Notes: generated from the sequence alone by a model not told the origin. A stretch of 64,000 bases of DNA from Onthophagus taurus (GCF_036711975.1 NC_091972.1:5709001-5773000), one strand, 5' to 3'. Positions 1 to 12,326 are shown, numbered from the stretch's first letter. Numbers and translations are program-made.

Positions 1-317
1 TCGTAACAAATAAAACGATAATCGGCTCACATTTAATTAATAAATAACAATTATCAAAATTGAATTAAGTTGAATTATTAAATTAACTGACATGACATTT
101 AAACTCTCCTTCCGTAACTAAATTCCGACCAGTTCAAAAAACGCTCCATCTCCCAAACGTCAACCGAATATGTTTTCCACTTTTTAAGAAGATAGGATAC
201 AATCAAAACCGTTGATGTCGCGTGGAAAACATAACGGAAGGCCCCCGGCGAATTAAACCGAAGTAAGCAACCTTTTTATACATCTTAAATTGTTTTTTAC
301 GCCGCCGTCGTTTTTAG
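1..317. other. Sequence upstream of BTBD9
   Basis: No gene is visible in this stretch. The last bases before the BTBD9 start codon are pyrimidine-rich and end in AG, so the ATG at 318 could follow a splice acceptor and a 5' non-coding exon could lie further upstream. I cannot place a promoter. Confidence 0.4.
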
Positions 318-3300
318 ATGAGTAGCAATAGCAGCAACCACCAGTTCTTGCAGCAAACATCAACGCAGGAGACCCGGCGTTTTGGGGACATAAAACACTG
401 TACGCAATTATCGGAACATTTTGGGACATTATGCACCAGTCAAGAGTATTCCGATATTGTTTTAGTAGTCGAGGGACAAAAACTATATGCCCACAAGGTA
501 TGAAATAAACCAAAAATTAATTTTTAATCCAACTATTTATTCTTACAGATGATTTTAGCTGCGCGAAGTGAATATTTTCGTGCATTATTATATGGTGGCA
601 TGAAAGAGTCCTCACAATCTGTAATAACATTAGCAGATGCCCCATTGAAAGCGTTTAAAATTTTATTAAAATATATATATTCTGGTAATTAAAAAAAATA
701 TATAAAAAAATTGAATTAATTGTTAATTTCTAGGTCAAATGTTTGTGATGGCTTTAAAAGAGGATGTAATATTAGATATATTAGGTTTAGCTCATCTCTA
801 CGGATTCCAAGATTTAGAAACATCCATTTCAGACATTCTAAGACAATTGTTGGTGTTAAAAAATGTTTGCGCAATTTTGGATGCGGCCCGATTATACGGC
901 TTGGAGCAATTAGTGAAAGTATGTCATAATTTTATGGACGAATTCGCTTCCGATTTGTTACAACACGATACGTTCTTGCAATTATCGCAGGTAATAAATT
1001 AAAAATGTAGGGAGAAAAAGAAGTACTTTATCAAAATGATGAAAAAAATTCTTTTCGTAGGGTTCTTTGGTTGAATTGTTAAAACGTAACTCGTATTTTG
1101 CACCGGAAGTGGAAATTTTTAAAGGCGTCGCCCAGTGGTGTAAAGTTAATGAAGACGTTGACAATTTAGTAATAAATTGCATCAGATTGCCGTTAATTAC
1201 AGTCACCGATTTGTTGTCGGTCGTTCGTCCCACTGGGTTGGTTCCATCTGATACAATTTTAGATGCTATTGCTGAAAGAAACAATTCAAGACTTTGCAAC
1301 TTACCACATCGCGGTCGAATGGGTTAGCAATATTTCATTTTATTTTAAATGTAATGTAGAGACTCTTCCTTTTTTAATATTCTTAATTTTTTAACTTTAA
1401 ATTTTTTTGTACTAAAAAATACTTAATATTTGTAATTGTGTGTTTAGTTGTTGATGAAAATGTGGCTAGCGCAAAATACGGCGCTAAAGTGGTTACTGGA
1501 GAGCAATTGGAGTACCTTTTGGATGGCAACACTAGTAAGTACGATATGGAACAAGGATACACAAGACATGCAATTAATGGAGCAAGAGATGAAGGAATTA
1601 TTGTCAAGCTTGGTATTCCTTATATTATTAATCATATACGCGTTTTGCTTTGGGATAAAGATTTGAGGTAATTATAATCAGTTAATTTTACCAATTGATT
1701 GACCAACTTTAAATGTAAATGTCTTAAAAATATACAGACTGTTTAAAAATTGGCGGATAATGTACAGGCTGGTTCAAAAAGAGATTTTGGCCTTAGAGGC
1801 CAAAATTGAAGATATCATGAAACCAACAAGTGCAATTATCTTGGTTATTATTATAGGTGGAGTATTATAACTACAACATTATATGAACACTTTCTAACAG
1901 AGAATTTGATGACGTAGTCGAAAAAAAATTTTCGGTTTTAGATTTTGAGATATCATGAGAATTTTGGTTTTTTTAAATGGAAACAATCACTGATTATTTG
2001 CTTATTAAATTCGCTATTTTTTTCTGATTACAAAAATATAGTGTTCGACAGGACGGTTTCTTATTGTTTTAGAATAAAGGTAAAAATAAACTTTTTTTTT
2101 GTGTCGTCAAAGAAATTAAATTTACAGTTTCCTGTAAATTATAACTAAAAATTAAAAAAACATATTTCTGATATTTGAAACAAATACATCTGTTGAACTA
2201 TTTAATTTATATTTTTTTTTATACACAAAAGTTGGAATAGATTGTATTATTTCACATTTTTTATTAATATTTAATCTTGTTATTAAATGACGTAATAAAT
2301 TATTGATAGATGGCGCTCATATATATATTTTTTCCGCGGTTCATGAAGCCTGTTTTCAAGCCAAAATGGCGGTTTGACAGCTTGTCACTGCATCACACCA
2401 CTTATTTACAAAAATATTGCCGTCTTGTTGCCTTTGGAGTTGCAAAAATGCCAGTAAGAAGGACTTTCGCCTGTTCAGAGTAGCACGAGAAAAAAAGAAA
2501 GGAAATTTGGCGTAATGTTATCAACAGAACCATATAGTTTTAAATTTCCCGCTTGACTGTCGAGCCAAAATGGCGTCAAACCGCGGTACTTTGTAAATCT
2601 AGGGACTTTATTTTTTTTAAATTTAAATAAACAGCAACTTTTGTTTGTATTCAAAAATTTTCTGAAGTGTCAAATTAAAAATCCTGTTTTTTAAGCTGGA
2701 TTACGAACATTACGAAAAGTTTAACTTAGCCTCTCATCTCTTTGTCTTTAAAGTAGTAAATTTTCCATTTCGCAAATCTAATCTCTACCTTTTACGATAA
2801 TTACAGAGTTTTCCGCTGTTGTTTTCATAATTATCTCTATATGTTTTATAATAGTTGAAATAGTAGACGAAGAATGCCCATATTTATTTACTAAGTCCAT
2901 ATCTTTAACTCCACACAAACTATTATTTTTAAACTACACAATACTAATTTGAAAAACACAATAGTTGAAAACTTATGAACGTAAAAAGCAGCTATACTGT
3001 ATAGAAAACCATAAGTAGGTTAATCCAGCTTAAGACACAAGTATTAATACTTGTCACTCAAATTCTTATAGATTTCCTTTCGTTCTAATCTTTTCCAAAC
3101 ATTTTTCAGATCATATTCATATTACATTGAAGTATCGCTCGAACAAAAAGACTGGGTAAGAGTCGTCGATTACAGCAACTATTTGTGCCGTTCTTGGCAA
3201 GACCTTTACTTTGATAGCAGAGTGGTTCAGTTCATCAAAATCGTTGGCACCAATAACACAGTCAACAGGGTACTTGTAACAAATTTTAATTATTAAATCT

Positions 3301-4052
3301 TTTTTTATGAAATCCACAATTACAGGTGTTTCATCTTGTCGCCCTTGAAGCAATGTACAAGTTGAAAATTCCTAAAATGCAAAAAGACATCATCATTCCT
3401 ACTTATAATATAGCCACAGTTCAAAAGGGAGCCGTTGTTATTGAAGGTGTTAGGTAATTTTGTTACTTTTAATTATTCATTTGTGTAATGTAATTTTGAT
3501 TTCAGTCGTTCGAGACATACCTTATTAGATGGTGATACGAAACATTACGATTGGGACCGCGGTTATACATGCCACCAGCTGGGTTCCGGAGCAATTTTAA
3601 TTCAATTAGCACAACCATATATTTTGTCCAGTTTAAGATTGTTGCTTTGGGATTTAGACGATCGTAGTTATAGTTATTACATTGAATCGTCTGTGAATAT
3701 TTGGGATTGGGAAGTTATGATTGACAAAACTAGGGAAAATTGCCAATCTTGGCAAGTTGTTAAATTTCCTCCAAGACCAGTCGTTTATATTCGAATCGTT
3801 GGAACTAGAAACTCGGAAAATGAGGTTATTAAAAATATTTATTTCAATTACATTTTTAATCGATTTTCTTTTTTTAATTAGGTATTTCATTGTGTGCACT
3901 TTGAATGTCCATCTTGTGACAAAGAAGATACAACGGTCCAAAGAACAAAAGGGGTTTGTAATTTTTGGGAAGATGAAAATCGCGTTGATCGTGAACCGAC
4001 TGAAACGGCAACGGAAGCTGAGGAAGAAGTTCCGGCGGAATTTCCGAATTAA
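318..4052 (+). CDS. BTBD9: BTB/POZ domain-containing protein 9
   Basis: Nine exons: 318-497, 549-684, 734-990, 1061-1322, 1448-1667, 3110-3269, 3326-3453, 3506-3824 and 3882-4052. They join in phase to 610 residues, close to the 612 of the human protein. An N-terminal BTB domain (about residues 35-135, with EYSDIVLVVEG) is followed by a BACK domain (about 140-250) and two discoidin-like domains. Each discoidin-like domain holds the family's LLDG...YD and SYSYYIE motifs, near residues 290-405 and 445-570. BTB-BACK proteins are usually Cul3 ubiquitin-ligase adaptors. BTBD9 is known from sleep, dopamine and iron phenotypes in flies and mammals, so a cytoplasmic adaptor role is inferred from the family. 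Intron 5 is 1.4 kb and carries a transposon fragment, while the other introns are 50-130 bases. Identity is near certain; the precise first exon is less so. Confidence 0.95.
1668..3109. other. Large intron 5 of BTBD9
   Basis: This 1.4-kb intron separates two exons of the first discoidin-like domain. Apart from the transposon fragment at 2334-2610 it is AT-rich sequence with no coding signal that I recognise. Confidence 0.7.
2334..2610 (-). mobile_element. Truncated copy of an 8-bp-TSD MITE
   Basis: This stretch is the reverse complement of the complete element at 15523-15821. It shares the terminal block CCGCGGTACTTTGTAAATCT, the inner CCAAAATGGCG blocks and the middle section. The right end is complete to AGGGACTTTA. 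The left side begins only at CCGCGG, so the outer 24 bases of that inverted repeat are missing and no target duplication can be read. It sits in an intron of BTBD9. Confidence 0.8.
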
Positions 4053-5223
4053 AAGCAAAAATCGAAATATTTGTTGAATATTTTAAATTTGTTTATTTCT
4101 TTTTTTTTGTTGACTATTTCTAGCTTATTTGTAATATTTTCTTTAGACGGTATGACTTTTTAAAAATTTCTGTATGACAATTTTTAAGTAATTCACGCAA
4201 ACACTATTTCGAAAATCAATTTTCAGTGGTCACGTCAACTCTCCAAATAACTCAAAAATTATTCTCTTCCAATGACCTAACTTTTGGGAATTTCGAAGTT
4301 ACAGGGCCGCGATTTTCGAAATATGTGATAGAGCATCGTTTTTGTACAGTTCTTGTGATTAGGTGTATGTAGTTAAAAAAGAAAGAAATCTTTGAAGTAG
4401 ATTATGAACATGTATACGTATCAATAAGTTATCTTTTTTTTGTAGGTATGTATTAGATTGCAGTATTTTTATATTATGTATATCAACACTTTGTAGCAAT
4501 AAACTGGTATAAATAATGATAGTGAAAATTTAAAAGGTAATACCTAAATGGTGTGCTTTACGCATAGAGGTAGTATAAATATTATTTAATTATTATATCC
4601 TAGTGTATAAATAGACTGGTTGTGATTTCTCTACATTTCAAAATAAAACACCAAACATTAATTTTAACTCATTTGATGAACCTTTTACCTCAAAAATATT
4701 TTATTCAAAATTTCTAATTTTTTGACATAAAAAAACATTTTTAGGTTATGTCATAATATAACCTAAAAAGTTTTCTTGTGATTCTAACCTAAAAATTTAA
4801 TTTTTAAGGCAAATTACATCGAATTTTTCCCAACTTTTTTAACTAGAAGAATCGTAATTGTTGTCTTTCATTGAAAATCGATGCAAAAATGTTACTTTAG
4901 TATCAATTTGACGTTTATAAATTTTTGACATTTACTGTATGCAAAATCCCTATTCAAAAAATTAGAAAATCAGGAATTACTCAAGAATGGTACAAATTTC
5001 AAACATTTTAGATGATTTATTTAATTTAAACAACAACTTAGTTTGGAGAAGGTTTAATTAAGAATTTTTCAAATTGTTTTTAAGAATCATTAATTTATTA
5101 TAGTTATTAATATAGTTATTACATATGCGAATCTAAAAAGCTAAATCAAAACAAAAATAAATACACGTTTAAGTTCAATGATTTTAAATGATTAAAAGAA
5201 TTTATCGTTTTTAAAAAACATTT
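4053..5223. other. Intergenic region and 3' ends of BTBD9 and TMEM50
   Basis: The two genes converge here. Possible poly(A) signals for BTBD9 are AATAAA at 4498-4503 and 4642-4647. The rest is AT-rich with no recognisable gene. Confidence 0.5.
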
Positions 5224-5855
5224 TTAGCCCCATTGATCATCAGATCGTCCAAACTTGTAAATTAAAGATGCTATAAAAATGAGAGCATTTTGAAGAAATA
5301 ATCCAACTCCAGGCCATTGTTTAACTAAAAACAATAAATAATTAATATTAAATAAATTAATTTAATCTTAATTTACCTTCTTTATTGACAAAATTAGCAA
5401 ACAAAATTAAACAAGCTGCAATTACTGAACCAAATCCCATAACAAAACCAATAAAAAGAACTATCTTTGCTCCCCTTGAGCCCATACATCCTCCTTCATA
5501 AGCATCTCCTCGAATCTAAAATAAAAACGATCGTTTAATAACAATTATTAAAAAATATTTTTATCTTACTTGTGAATTGGAAATTGAATTAACAATAATT
5601 AAAGATAATGTACCGAAAATACCACAAATGTGGTAACCAACTGTAATTCCTCCATCGACGGAGGCAGCATCAATTATAAGCCACCATCCTAAGAAAAACT
5701 GAAACCAATTTATTTCGGTTAATAATAAATAGATAAAAACAAAGATATTGTTTTACCAAAAAACCGGCTAATATCGATGCTACAGCGTTTCTTTTTTCTC
5801 CACCCTCAAACCAAACGCACGTCGGTATGTTTAAGTTTTCGAAACAATTTGCCAT
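5224..5855 (-). CDS. TMEM50: Transmembrane protein 50 (TMEM50A/B family)
   Basis: Four exons in transcription order: 5757-5855, 5570-5698, 5377-5515 and 5224-5324, encoding 155 residues. Family landmarks are GEKRNAVASILAGFL near the N-terminus, FFLGWWLIIDAA at the start of the second exon, a GGCMGSRGAKIVLFIGF segment, and a C-terminal FGRSDDQWG close to the human FGRTEDLWQ. Four hydrophobic segments are expected to span the membrane. TMEM50 proteins are small ER/Golgi membrane proteins of unclear biochemical role. The gene is divergent from Sec13, with 349 bases between the start codons. All splice phases close exactly. Confidence 0.93.
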
Positions 5856-6204
5856 AGTTTATTGTTAGTTTACCGACTTAATTGTTGTTGTGTGAATCAT
5901 TAACCAAAAAACTTTTTATGTCACTTATGACAGCTAATCACACCAACACAAAAACAACACAAATAATTTTCAAATACGTATTTATTAATCACTTTTATAC
6001 AAATTATTTACTTCAACATAATTATTTAAATTCTACTTTAATTTATATTTATAAACAAAATTAATTCATATAAAAATTTTTTTATTTTTTATAATTTTTA
6101 TGTTGGTATTAAAAATTTTAGTGACACTCTCAAATGACACCTTCCACGTAGTTTTTGGTTATTGGGGTTATTTCTGATTCGAATTTTTATTTTAAAAGAG
6201 AAAA
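5856..6204. promoter_or_regulatory. Shared upstream region of TMEM50 and Sec13
   Basis: These 349 bases separate the start codons of two divergent housekeeping genes and must hold both 5' UTRs and both promoters. No TATA box stands out in the AT-rich background. A bidirectional promoter is inferred from the layout only. Confidence 0.5.
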
Positions 6205-7191
6205 ATGGTAACTGTATTAAATACAATCGATACGGGACATGAAGATATGGTCCACGATGCCGAAATTGATTACTACGGTTTACGCCTAGCGACGTGTTCA
6301 TCGGATAACTCTGTTAAAGTGTACGATATAAAAAATGGGGCTCACACGTTACTTGAGGAACTTAAAGGCCACTTTGGTCCTGTTTGGCAAGTAGCTTGGA
6401 GCCATCCCAAGTATGGAAATTTATTAGCATCTTGTTCATATGACAGAAAGGTAAATGCAAACACAACATAAAAAATAAGCTTATACATTTTATTTTAGGT
6501 AATTATTTGGAAAGAAATCCAAGGGAAATGGACCAAATATCATGAATATTCCGGTCATGATTCTAGTGTAAATTCTGTACAATTTGCTCCATCTGAACAT
6601 GGTTTAATTTTGGCCACTGGAAGTAGTGATGGTTCAATTTCAATTTTAACTTATCAAAATGATAGCGGTTGGGATGCAAAGAAAATACAAAATGCCCATG
6701 CTATTGGATGCAATGCTGTTAGCTGGTGTCCTGCCATAACTCCAGAATCAGCATTTCATAGCAACCAACCTCAAACTCTTGTAAAACGAATTGTTTCAGG
6801 TGGTTGTGATAATTTAGTTAAAATCTGGCGCGAAGATGGAGATAGATGGGTAGAGGAAAATAAACTAGAAGTCCATTCCGATTGGGTTAGGGACGTTGCA
6901 TGGGCCCCTTCAGTAGCAATGAACCGTCATATTATTGCTAGCTGTTCCCAAGATAGAAGAGTAGTCATTTGGAGTAGCGAAGATTGCCAGAGTTGGACAC
7001 CAACAATTTTACATACATTTGATGATGTTGTTTGGAATGTTAGCTGGTCTTTAAATGGTAATATTCTAGCTATTTCCGGTGGAGATAATAAAATTCATTT
7101 ATGGAAGCAGAATATTGAAGGAGTTTGGCAATGTATTAGTGATGTTATTAAAGGACAAGGACAAACACCTGTAGAACAAAGAGCTTTGTAA
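6205..7191 (+). CDS. Sec13: Sec13, COPII coat and nuclear pore WD-repeat protein
   Basis: Two exons, 6205-6450 and 6499-7191, encode 312 residues (human 322). The protein starts with [20 protein letters not shown], matching the conserved Sec13 N-terminus, and shows six WD-type blades with characteristic stretches such as [20 protein letters not shown] and [12 protein letters not shown]. Sec13 pairs with Sec31 in the outer cage of COPII vesicles and with Nup84/107-complex partners in the nuclear pore. It also sits in the GATOR2 (SEA) complex. The single 48-base intron follows the second blade. A poly(A) signal AATAAA lies at 7305-7310. Nothing is odd about the gene. Confidence 0.97.
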
Positions 7192-7644
7192 CATTTATAA
7201 TTTCTATGTTTTAAGTATGATGTTTAAATGTTCAGGTTTCTATTTTGTAACTAAACACCATGTCACAAAAAAAAACAGAAAATGTTGAAAGATAGTGATC
7301 TGGTAATAAAAAATTGTATTACTGATAATGTTATGGCATTTAAATGTAATTTTTTGTTTGTTTCTTTTAAACATTAATGAAGTTGTATAAGTAATGATTT
7401 TGATGATTAAATGATCAGGTGATTTTGTCATTTTTTGAAATAAAATCGTTTCATTCATTCTCAATTTCATGAAATATCCATTCCAAAACATTTTCATTAT
7501 TTAATTTACTAATACTAAGGTCCGTTGAGTATTGGTTATAAGGTTATCCAACTCGAACAATTTGACGTTGACGAGGTGAGGTAGGAAACGTGACGTCATT
7601 GGAAAAGTATAATATACAGGTGCCCACTTTGTATGGAATATAGT

Positions 7645-8180
7645 ATACAGTGTCCGCCAAAAAGTCAGCAACACCCGTTTCATTTCTGTTCCATTGTATC
7701 TACGTTTCTGAAATTTAGTTTATATAGGAGGTTCATACCGATCTTTCGATCTAAAGTATTTTTAAAATGGTGGCCACTTCCGGTCCCCCGGAAGTAGATC
7801 ACAACTTCGTTATTTTAAATGGAATGCTATAGTTTTTATTGCTTTTTTTAATTATATGCGAAAAAATAAGTTGACTTTGATAAAGGTTATTGGTACCTAG
7901 CGTTTTTCGTTTTCGAGTTATTTTGATTTTAAGTTTTTCTTGACAGTTTTCACCATGCCCTTTAAAACTCCATCCAAACGTTCATTCTAAAAGCTCTAAA
8001 TTGGCACGATTATTCTTTAAATGCTGTCAAATAGATTGTCATTTGCTGTATCACAGTATCTTATACAGATGGTCAAAAAGTGAATTACTTTTTTTCCGCA
8101 TTCAATGGTAAGAAAGTCGAAAATTTTAAATGGTACGCTCCATATTTTTTTTAGCTCACCAGAAAGGGAGTTTGCCATGG
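7645..8180. mobile_element. Decayed arm of a mariner-like long-TIR element
   Basis: This aligns by eye with the left arm of the element at 37731-38977. Shared stretches are the TATACAG-GTGTC start, CCGGAAGTAGA, TTAAATGGAATGCTATAG, GGTACCTAGCG and CAAATAGATTGTCATTTG. The right arm and the transposase remnant are missing, and the similarity fades near 8180, where a hairpin repeat follows. Confidence 0.7.
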
Positions 8181-8199
8181 AAAAAGGGAGCTCTACATA

Positions 8200-8290
8200 A
8201 CAATTCAAACTAGAACTAACGTCTGAAGACGCACGGCTAAACCCGAATTTTTCTAGTTCTAGTCTAGTGTTAGTTCTAGTTTTAGTGCAA
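8200..8290. repeat. Hairpin-family repeat, one copy
   Basis: A CTAGAACTAAC arm, a GTCTGAAGAC loop, then GGCTAAACCCGAA and a TCTAGTTCTAGT...GTTAGTTCTAGTTTTA arm. It is the same family as the copies near 18.6, 25.6, 28.5, 33.5 and 55.2 kb, with the left arm shortened. Confidence 0.8.
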
Positions 8291-8299
8291 TAAAAATAT

Positions 8300-9060
8300 A
8301 CAACTTTGGACTCATTTTAATGTTTTTTTAAATAAAGAATACATCATAAAAGATTACCATGAAGTTGTCCATTTATCTATTATATGATAACTTCAGATTT
8401 AAAATGTCAACCGCAATTTTGACATATTTGTAATCTTCATTAAAAATCCTTTAAAATGAGTACAAACACGACATATTTATCTTGAATATTAATGAAGTTA
8501 TGCTCAACTTGCGGTTACAAATGTCAACGTCAATTTTGACATATTTATAATCGTCGTGAAAAATCCTTTAAAATGAGCCCAAACATGATACGTTTAATTC
8601 CAATATTACTCGAGATATAAGCAAATTCCGACTTGAAATGTCAATGTCATTTTGACATATTCTTAATTTTTATAAAATGTCTTAATATTTGTCACAGAAA
8701 CAAAAATATAATAAAGAAAACTTAAAAATTAAGGTTGGTATTAATATTTAATAGTTAAATTGCTATCTTCATTGTTGCTAACTTCGGATTTAACGTTTGT
8801 TTATTCAAACTTTTTTGTTTTTTGAGATAAGTGCGTCATGTTTGGACTCATTTTAAAGGGTTTTTAATGAAGATGACAAATGTGTCAAAATTGACGTTGA
8901 CGTTTCAAACCGGAAGTGATTGTATTTCCATTAATATTAAAGTTAAATATGTCGAGTTTGGACTCATTTTAAAGGATTTTTTATGAAGTTGATAAATATG
9001 TCAAAATTAAAAGTTCGAACTTTTTGGTTTTTTGAGATAAATGCGTCAAGTTTGGACTCA
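8300..9060. repeat. Head-to-head array of a ~118-bp repeat
   Basis: Units containing GTCAATTTTGACATATTTATAA and CCTTTAAAATGAG(T/C)CCAAAC recur at about 8402, 8520 and 8637 in one orientation. They recur inverted at about 8840-9060 (TTTGGACTCATTTTAAAGG, TGTCAAAATTGACG). The two halves could fold on each other around 8700-8800. The array is flanked on both sides by pieces of the hairpin family. Confidence 0.75.
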
Positions 9061-9478
9061 CGTTTGGTTTAGTGTTAGTTCTAGTTTTAATTGTTATTTA
9101 ACCCTAAATTCTTGTACATTTTAATTGATCCAAAAATTTTTTTTTTGATTTGATCCACTTACCTTGCTTATAATTTCATCCATTTACCTATTTTGAATTA
9201 AATACAACCTTTAAATCCAATTAATTATGTGTTTTTCATTCAAAAAAACTTAAATTGAACGTCAATTTTGACAAGCAAATGTAATATTTGGATCTTAATC
9301 ACCATGGTAATCGAGTCAAGTTGGATAACCTAACAATAATAAAATTATAACCGTTAATATTTCGCTTTATATTTTAATATTTTTTCAATTTTATATTTTT
9401 GTATGTTGCTTCTTAACGTCACAGCAAGGCTTTTGCGGGGGATACGTTCATAACAACAGTGTTCATATGGAGTTGGAT

Positions 9479-9758
9479 CAAGGTCTATAGAACATAAGGT
9501 TACCCAATACCGATTCTCCTCCTCTGAGAGGCAAGGTGGGTCAGTGACGTAGCTGGTTCTATGAACAACACAACACCACCTATACTGTGGTACAGTCTAT
9601 ATAAAATATTTAAACCTCGCATCGTGTTGTCACGTATAGGCACATGTATAGGCTATCTTTTATTCTGACTGTATCGAACCAGTGACGTCAATTTGCGGGG
9701 TAATAATCGATACTACAGAGGCATAGGGAATGAGGTAACCTTATGTTCTATAAACCTT
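9479..9758. mobile_element. 280-bp MITE inserted into an older repeat
   Basis: The inverted ends are AAGGT(C/T)TATAGAACATAAGG followed by TTACC. The 10 bases GGAGTTGGAT stand on both sides (9469-9478 and 9759-9768). A related sequence without the insert lies at 10098-10143 and reads through from GTTCATAACAACAG to GACAACCTTATAC, so it serves as a pre-insertion reference. The direct repeat looks like a target duplication; its length is uncertain because the element's first base is ambiguous. Confidence 0.7.
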
Positions 9759-10299
9759 GGAGTTGGATAACCTTATACAGGTGCTTATTCAACGGACCTT
9801 GAATATAATATAGTGTAATATGATAGGTCGTTTTTTAAATTTTACTTAATATTCAACGAAGGCGTTTTAACTCTCTCAACTGCCTTAAAGTAATTACTTA
9901 AAGAAAATTCGATAAAAATAATGTATCGTGCCGCCATCTATTTTCTAAACAAACAATTATTATTAGAATTATAACATTTTTATCGCAACTTTAGATATAA
10001 ATATAATAATGTCTATAAATTTAAACACCAAACAAGTGTTATTAAACTCAAGAAATAGAGAGTTTATGTATATAAATAAAAATATAGAAATGTCAGAAAC
10101 GTTCATAACAACAGCGTTCATAGGGAATTGGACAACCTTATACAACAACAAAACTAGTATTCAAATACATTTTATTAGCAAAACACAATATTTAGAAGAA
10201 CAGAACTGAATTATAACTTAGTAAAGCAAACGATTAATTTTAAATGCGGTGAATTGATTTCAAAATTAATGATAAGTGATTTTTTAAAGTGTTCTAATT

Positions 10300-12326
10300 T
10301 TATTCTTGTTGTTGGACTTCGGATGGTTTAGGGGGCTCCTTCCCATCCTTCTTCTTTGATCCAGATACAATATCATCGATACGCAACAATAAAATAGCCG
10401 TTTCAACAGCAGTTTTATAAATTTGCAACTTTACAGATAATGGCTCCCAAATTCCCTTTTCCTTAATCTGCTCAACTAATTCTCCAGTTTCACCATCAAT
10501 ACCCCAAGTACATGGTGAGGTTTGATCGGTATGAGCGGCATGTTTTGCTCTCAATGCGGTTAAAGTACGAATGGTGTTTGCACCGCAATTTTGAGCCAAA
10601 GTTCTGGGAATAATTTCCAAAGCATGCGCTAAAGCTCGGTATGGACCATGAGTCGCCTTCTGAATTAAATGCTGAGCTATTGCCATTTCAATAGCTCCAC
10701 CACCAGGAACTAAACGTGGTGTGACCATAATGTTTCTAGCTACTTGAAGAGCATCTTGTAAATTTCGTTCAGTTTCATTTAACACATCTTTACTTGCACC
10801 GCGAAGTAGGATTGTACACGCTTTTGGATCATGGCATTTTACTAAGAAAGTGAAGTATTCATCACCTATTTTTTTAACCTCAAAAAGACCACATCTTGTG
10901 CCTACATCAGATTCTTGAAGTTCTTCTGTACGATTAACTATTGTAGCGCCACAAGCTCTTGCGATACGATTATTATCAGATTTTCTTACACGTCTGATAG
11001 CCGTTATTCCAGCTTTAACAAGGAAATGTTGTGCTAAATCAGACACGCCTTTTTCAGTGAAGATTAGGTCGGGTTTAAGAGCGATTATGTCGTCACATTG
11101 TCTACGTACGTGTTCTTCTTCAAGTTCTAACAATCTAGTGAATTCCTGTAGAGAATTAAAAAATTAATTTGATTAATTTTAAGTTTTAAATGACTTTATA
11201 CCGTATCTCCTTTAATTTCTATGTTTGTTTGAGATTCGCCTTTTTTATATTCAAGGTTACAATCAAGCAAGATTATTCGTGGGTTCTAAAAAAAAAAAGG
11301 TTTAGATAATAATTCTTTATAACATCTTTTATACCTCAATATATCGCTTCATTTTTGGGTGAGTGACATCCTTATTGACCATAATTCCATCAAGAATCTT
11401 AGAATCTTCAATAGTACCCCCTGGAATTTTCTCCACCTTGACATACCGCTTAATATCAACTTCTGTTCGACCATTTTCTGTCAATGTTACAGTATTAACC
11501 GCATCCAAAGCAATATTTACTGCTAAATCGGACCAACGGCTTATGAATTTGGTACCAATACACCCTTTAATCTAATAATTTTCTTATAAAAATTGTATTT
11601 TATCAACCTAAATACTTACCACATTAGCTAAAGCTGCTTTATTATTTTTATCAACAGGAATGCTATATGGTCCCTCTAAAAGCTTTATCATATCCTCTAA
11701 AGCTTGCCTATACTGTCTAATAATAATGGTGGGATGCATTTGTTGCTCTAAAAATTGTTCGGCGGCCACCAACATTTCCCCGGCAAGTACAGTAACGGAT
11801 GTGGTACCATCACCAACTTCCTCATCTTGAGTACGAGCGATTTCAATCATGCTTTTTGCAGCTGGGTGTTGTACGATAATTTCACGCAAGATCGCATTAC
11901 CGTCATTTGTCATTACAATCCCACCCATGGGATCCATCAACATTTTTAACATCGCCTGTGGCCCCAGACATGTTCGAATAACGTCCGCAATTTGCTTTAT
12001 TTGAAAATTAATAAAAAATGGGTGTGTTAAAAATCGACATAACCTCAAATTTTTTAAAATAGTTTTTGGGGCTTATAAGTGATTGACGTGATTGTGGGGG
12101 TGAATGGAAACATGAAAATTTGATGAAAATTGCGATTCTTATCGTATAATCAGCAATAAAAGCACGTGCTTACCTTTCCGGCATTGATGTTCTCCAACTG
12201 CACCTTTTTGCCGCTATCACGTTTTGTGTTTTGGCCTGTAAGAAAAAAGCTGGTTGGTAAAGGGTTAATCACGAGATAAATAACAAGTATACTTAGGACT
12301 AAAATAGGTGCACGTCCAGGATACAT
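10300..12326 (-). CDS. CCT3: T-complex protein 1 subunit gamma (chaperonin CCT3)
   Basis: Six exons in transcription order: 12293-12326, 12174-12235, 11620-11994, 11335-11571, 11202-11285 and 10300-11145, encoding 545 residues, the full length of this subunit. The protein begins MYPGRAPILVLSQNTKR and carries the nucleotide-binding motifs MDPMGGIVMTNDGNAI (near residue 50) and DEEVGDGTTSV (near 90). Gamma-specific stretches include VRKSDNNRIARACGA, KKIGDEYFTFLVKC and ETAILLLRIDDIVSG. CCT3 is one of eight paralogous subunits of the cytosolic TRiC/CCT ring that folds actin, tubulin and WD proteins using ATP. The 34-base first exon is confirmed by phase and by similarity. The gene is divergent from SKI2. 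Confidence 0.97.

Larger units (their letters stand above)
7517..9800. mobile_element. Composite element with about 39-bp terminal inverted repeats
   Basis: The left end AAGGTCCGTTGA...TATAAGGTTATCCAACTC (7517-7555) matches in inverse the right end GAGTTGGATAACCTTATA...TCAACGGACCTT (about 9760-9800). Everything between is other repeats, so this looks like a non-autonomous element that collected insertions. I see no clean target-site duplication. The superfamily is not assigned. Confidence 0.55.
7192..10299. other. Repeat-filled intergenic region between Sec13 and CCT3
   Basis: Three kilobases without a gene. They contain a composite element with inverted ends (7517-9800), a decayed mariner-like arm (7645-8180), hairpin-family pieces (8200-8290 and 9058-9100), a head-to-head satellite (8300-9060) and an inner MITE (9479-9758). 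The stretch 9840-10299 is AT-rich and shares a short sequence at 10098-10143 with the flanks of the inner MITE. Confidence 0.75.
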
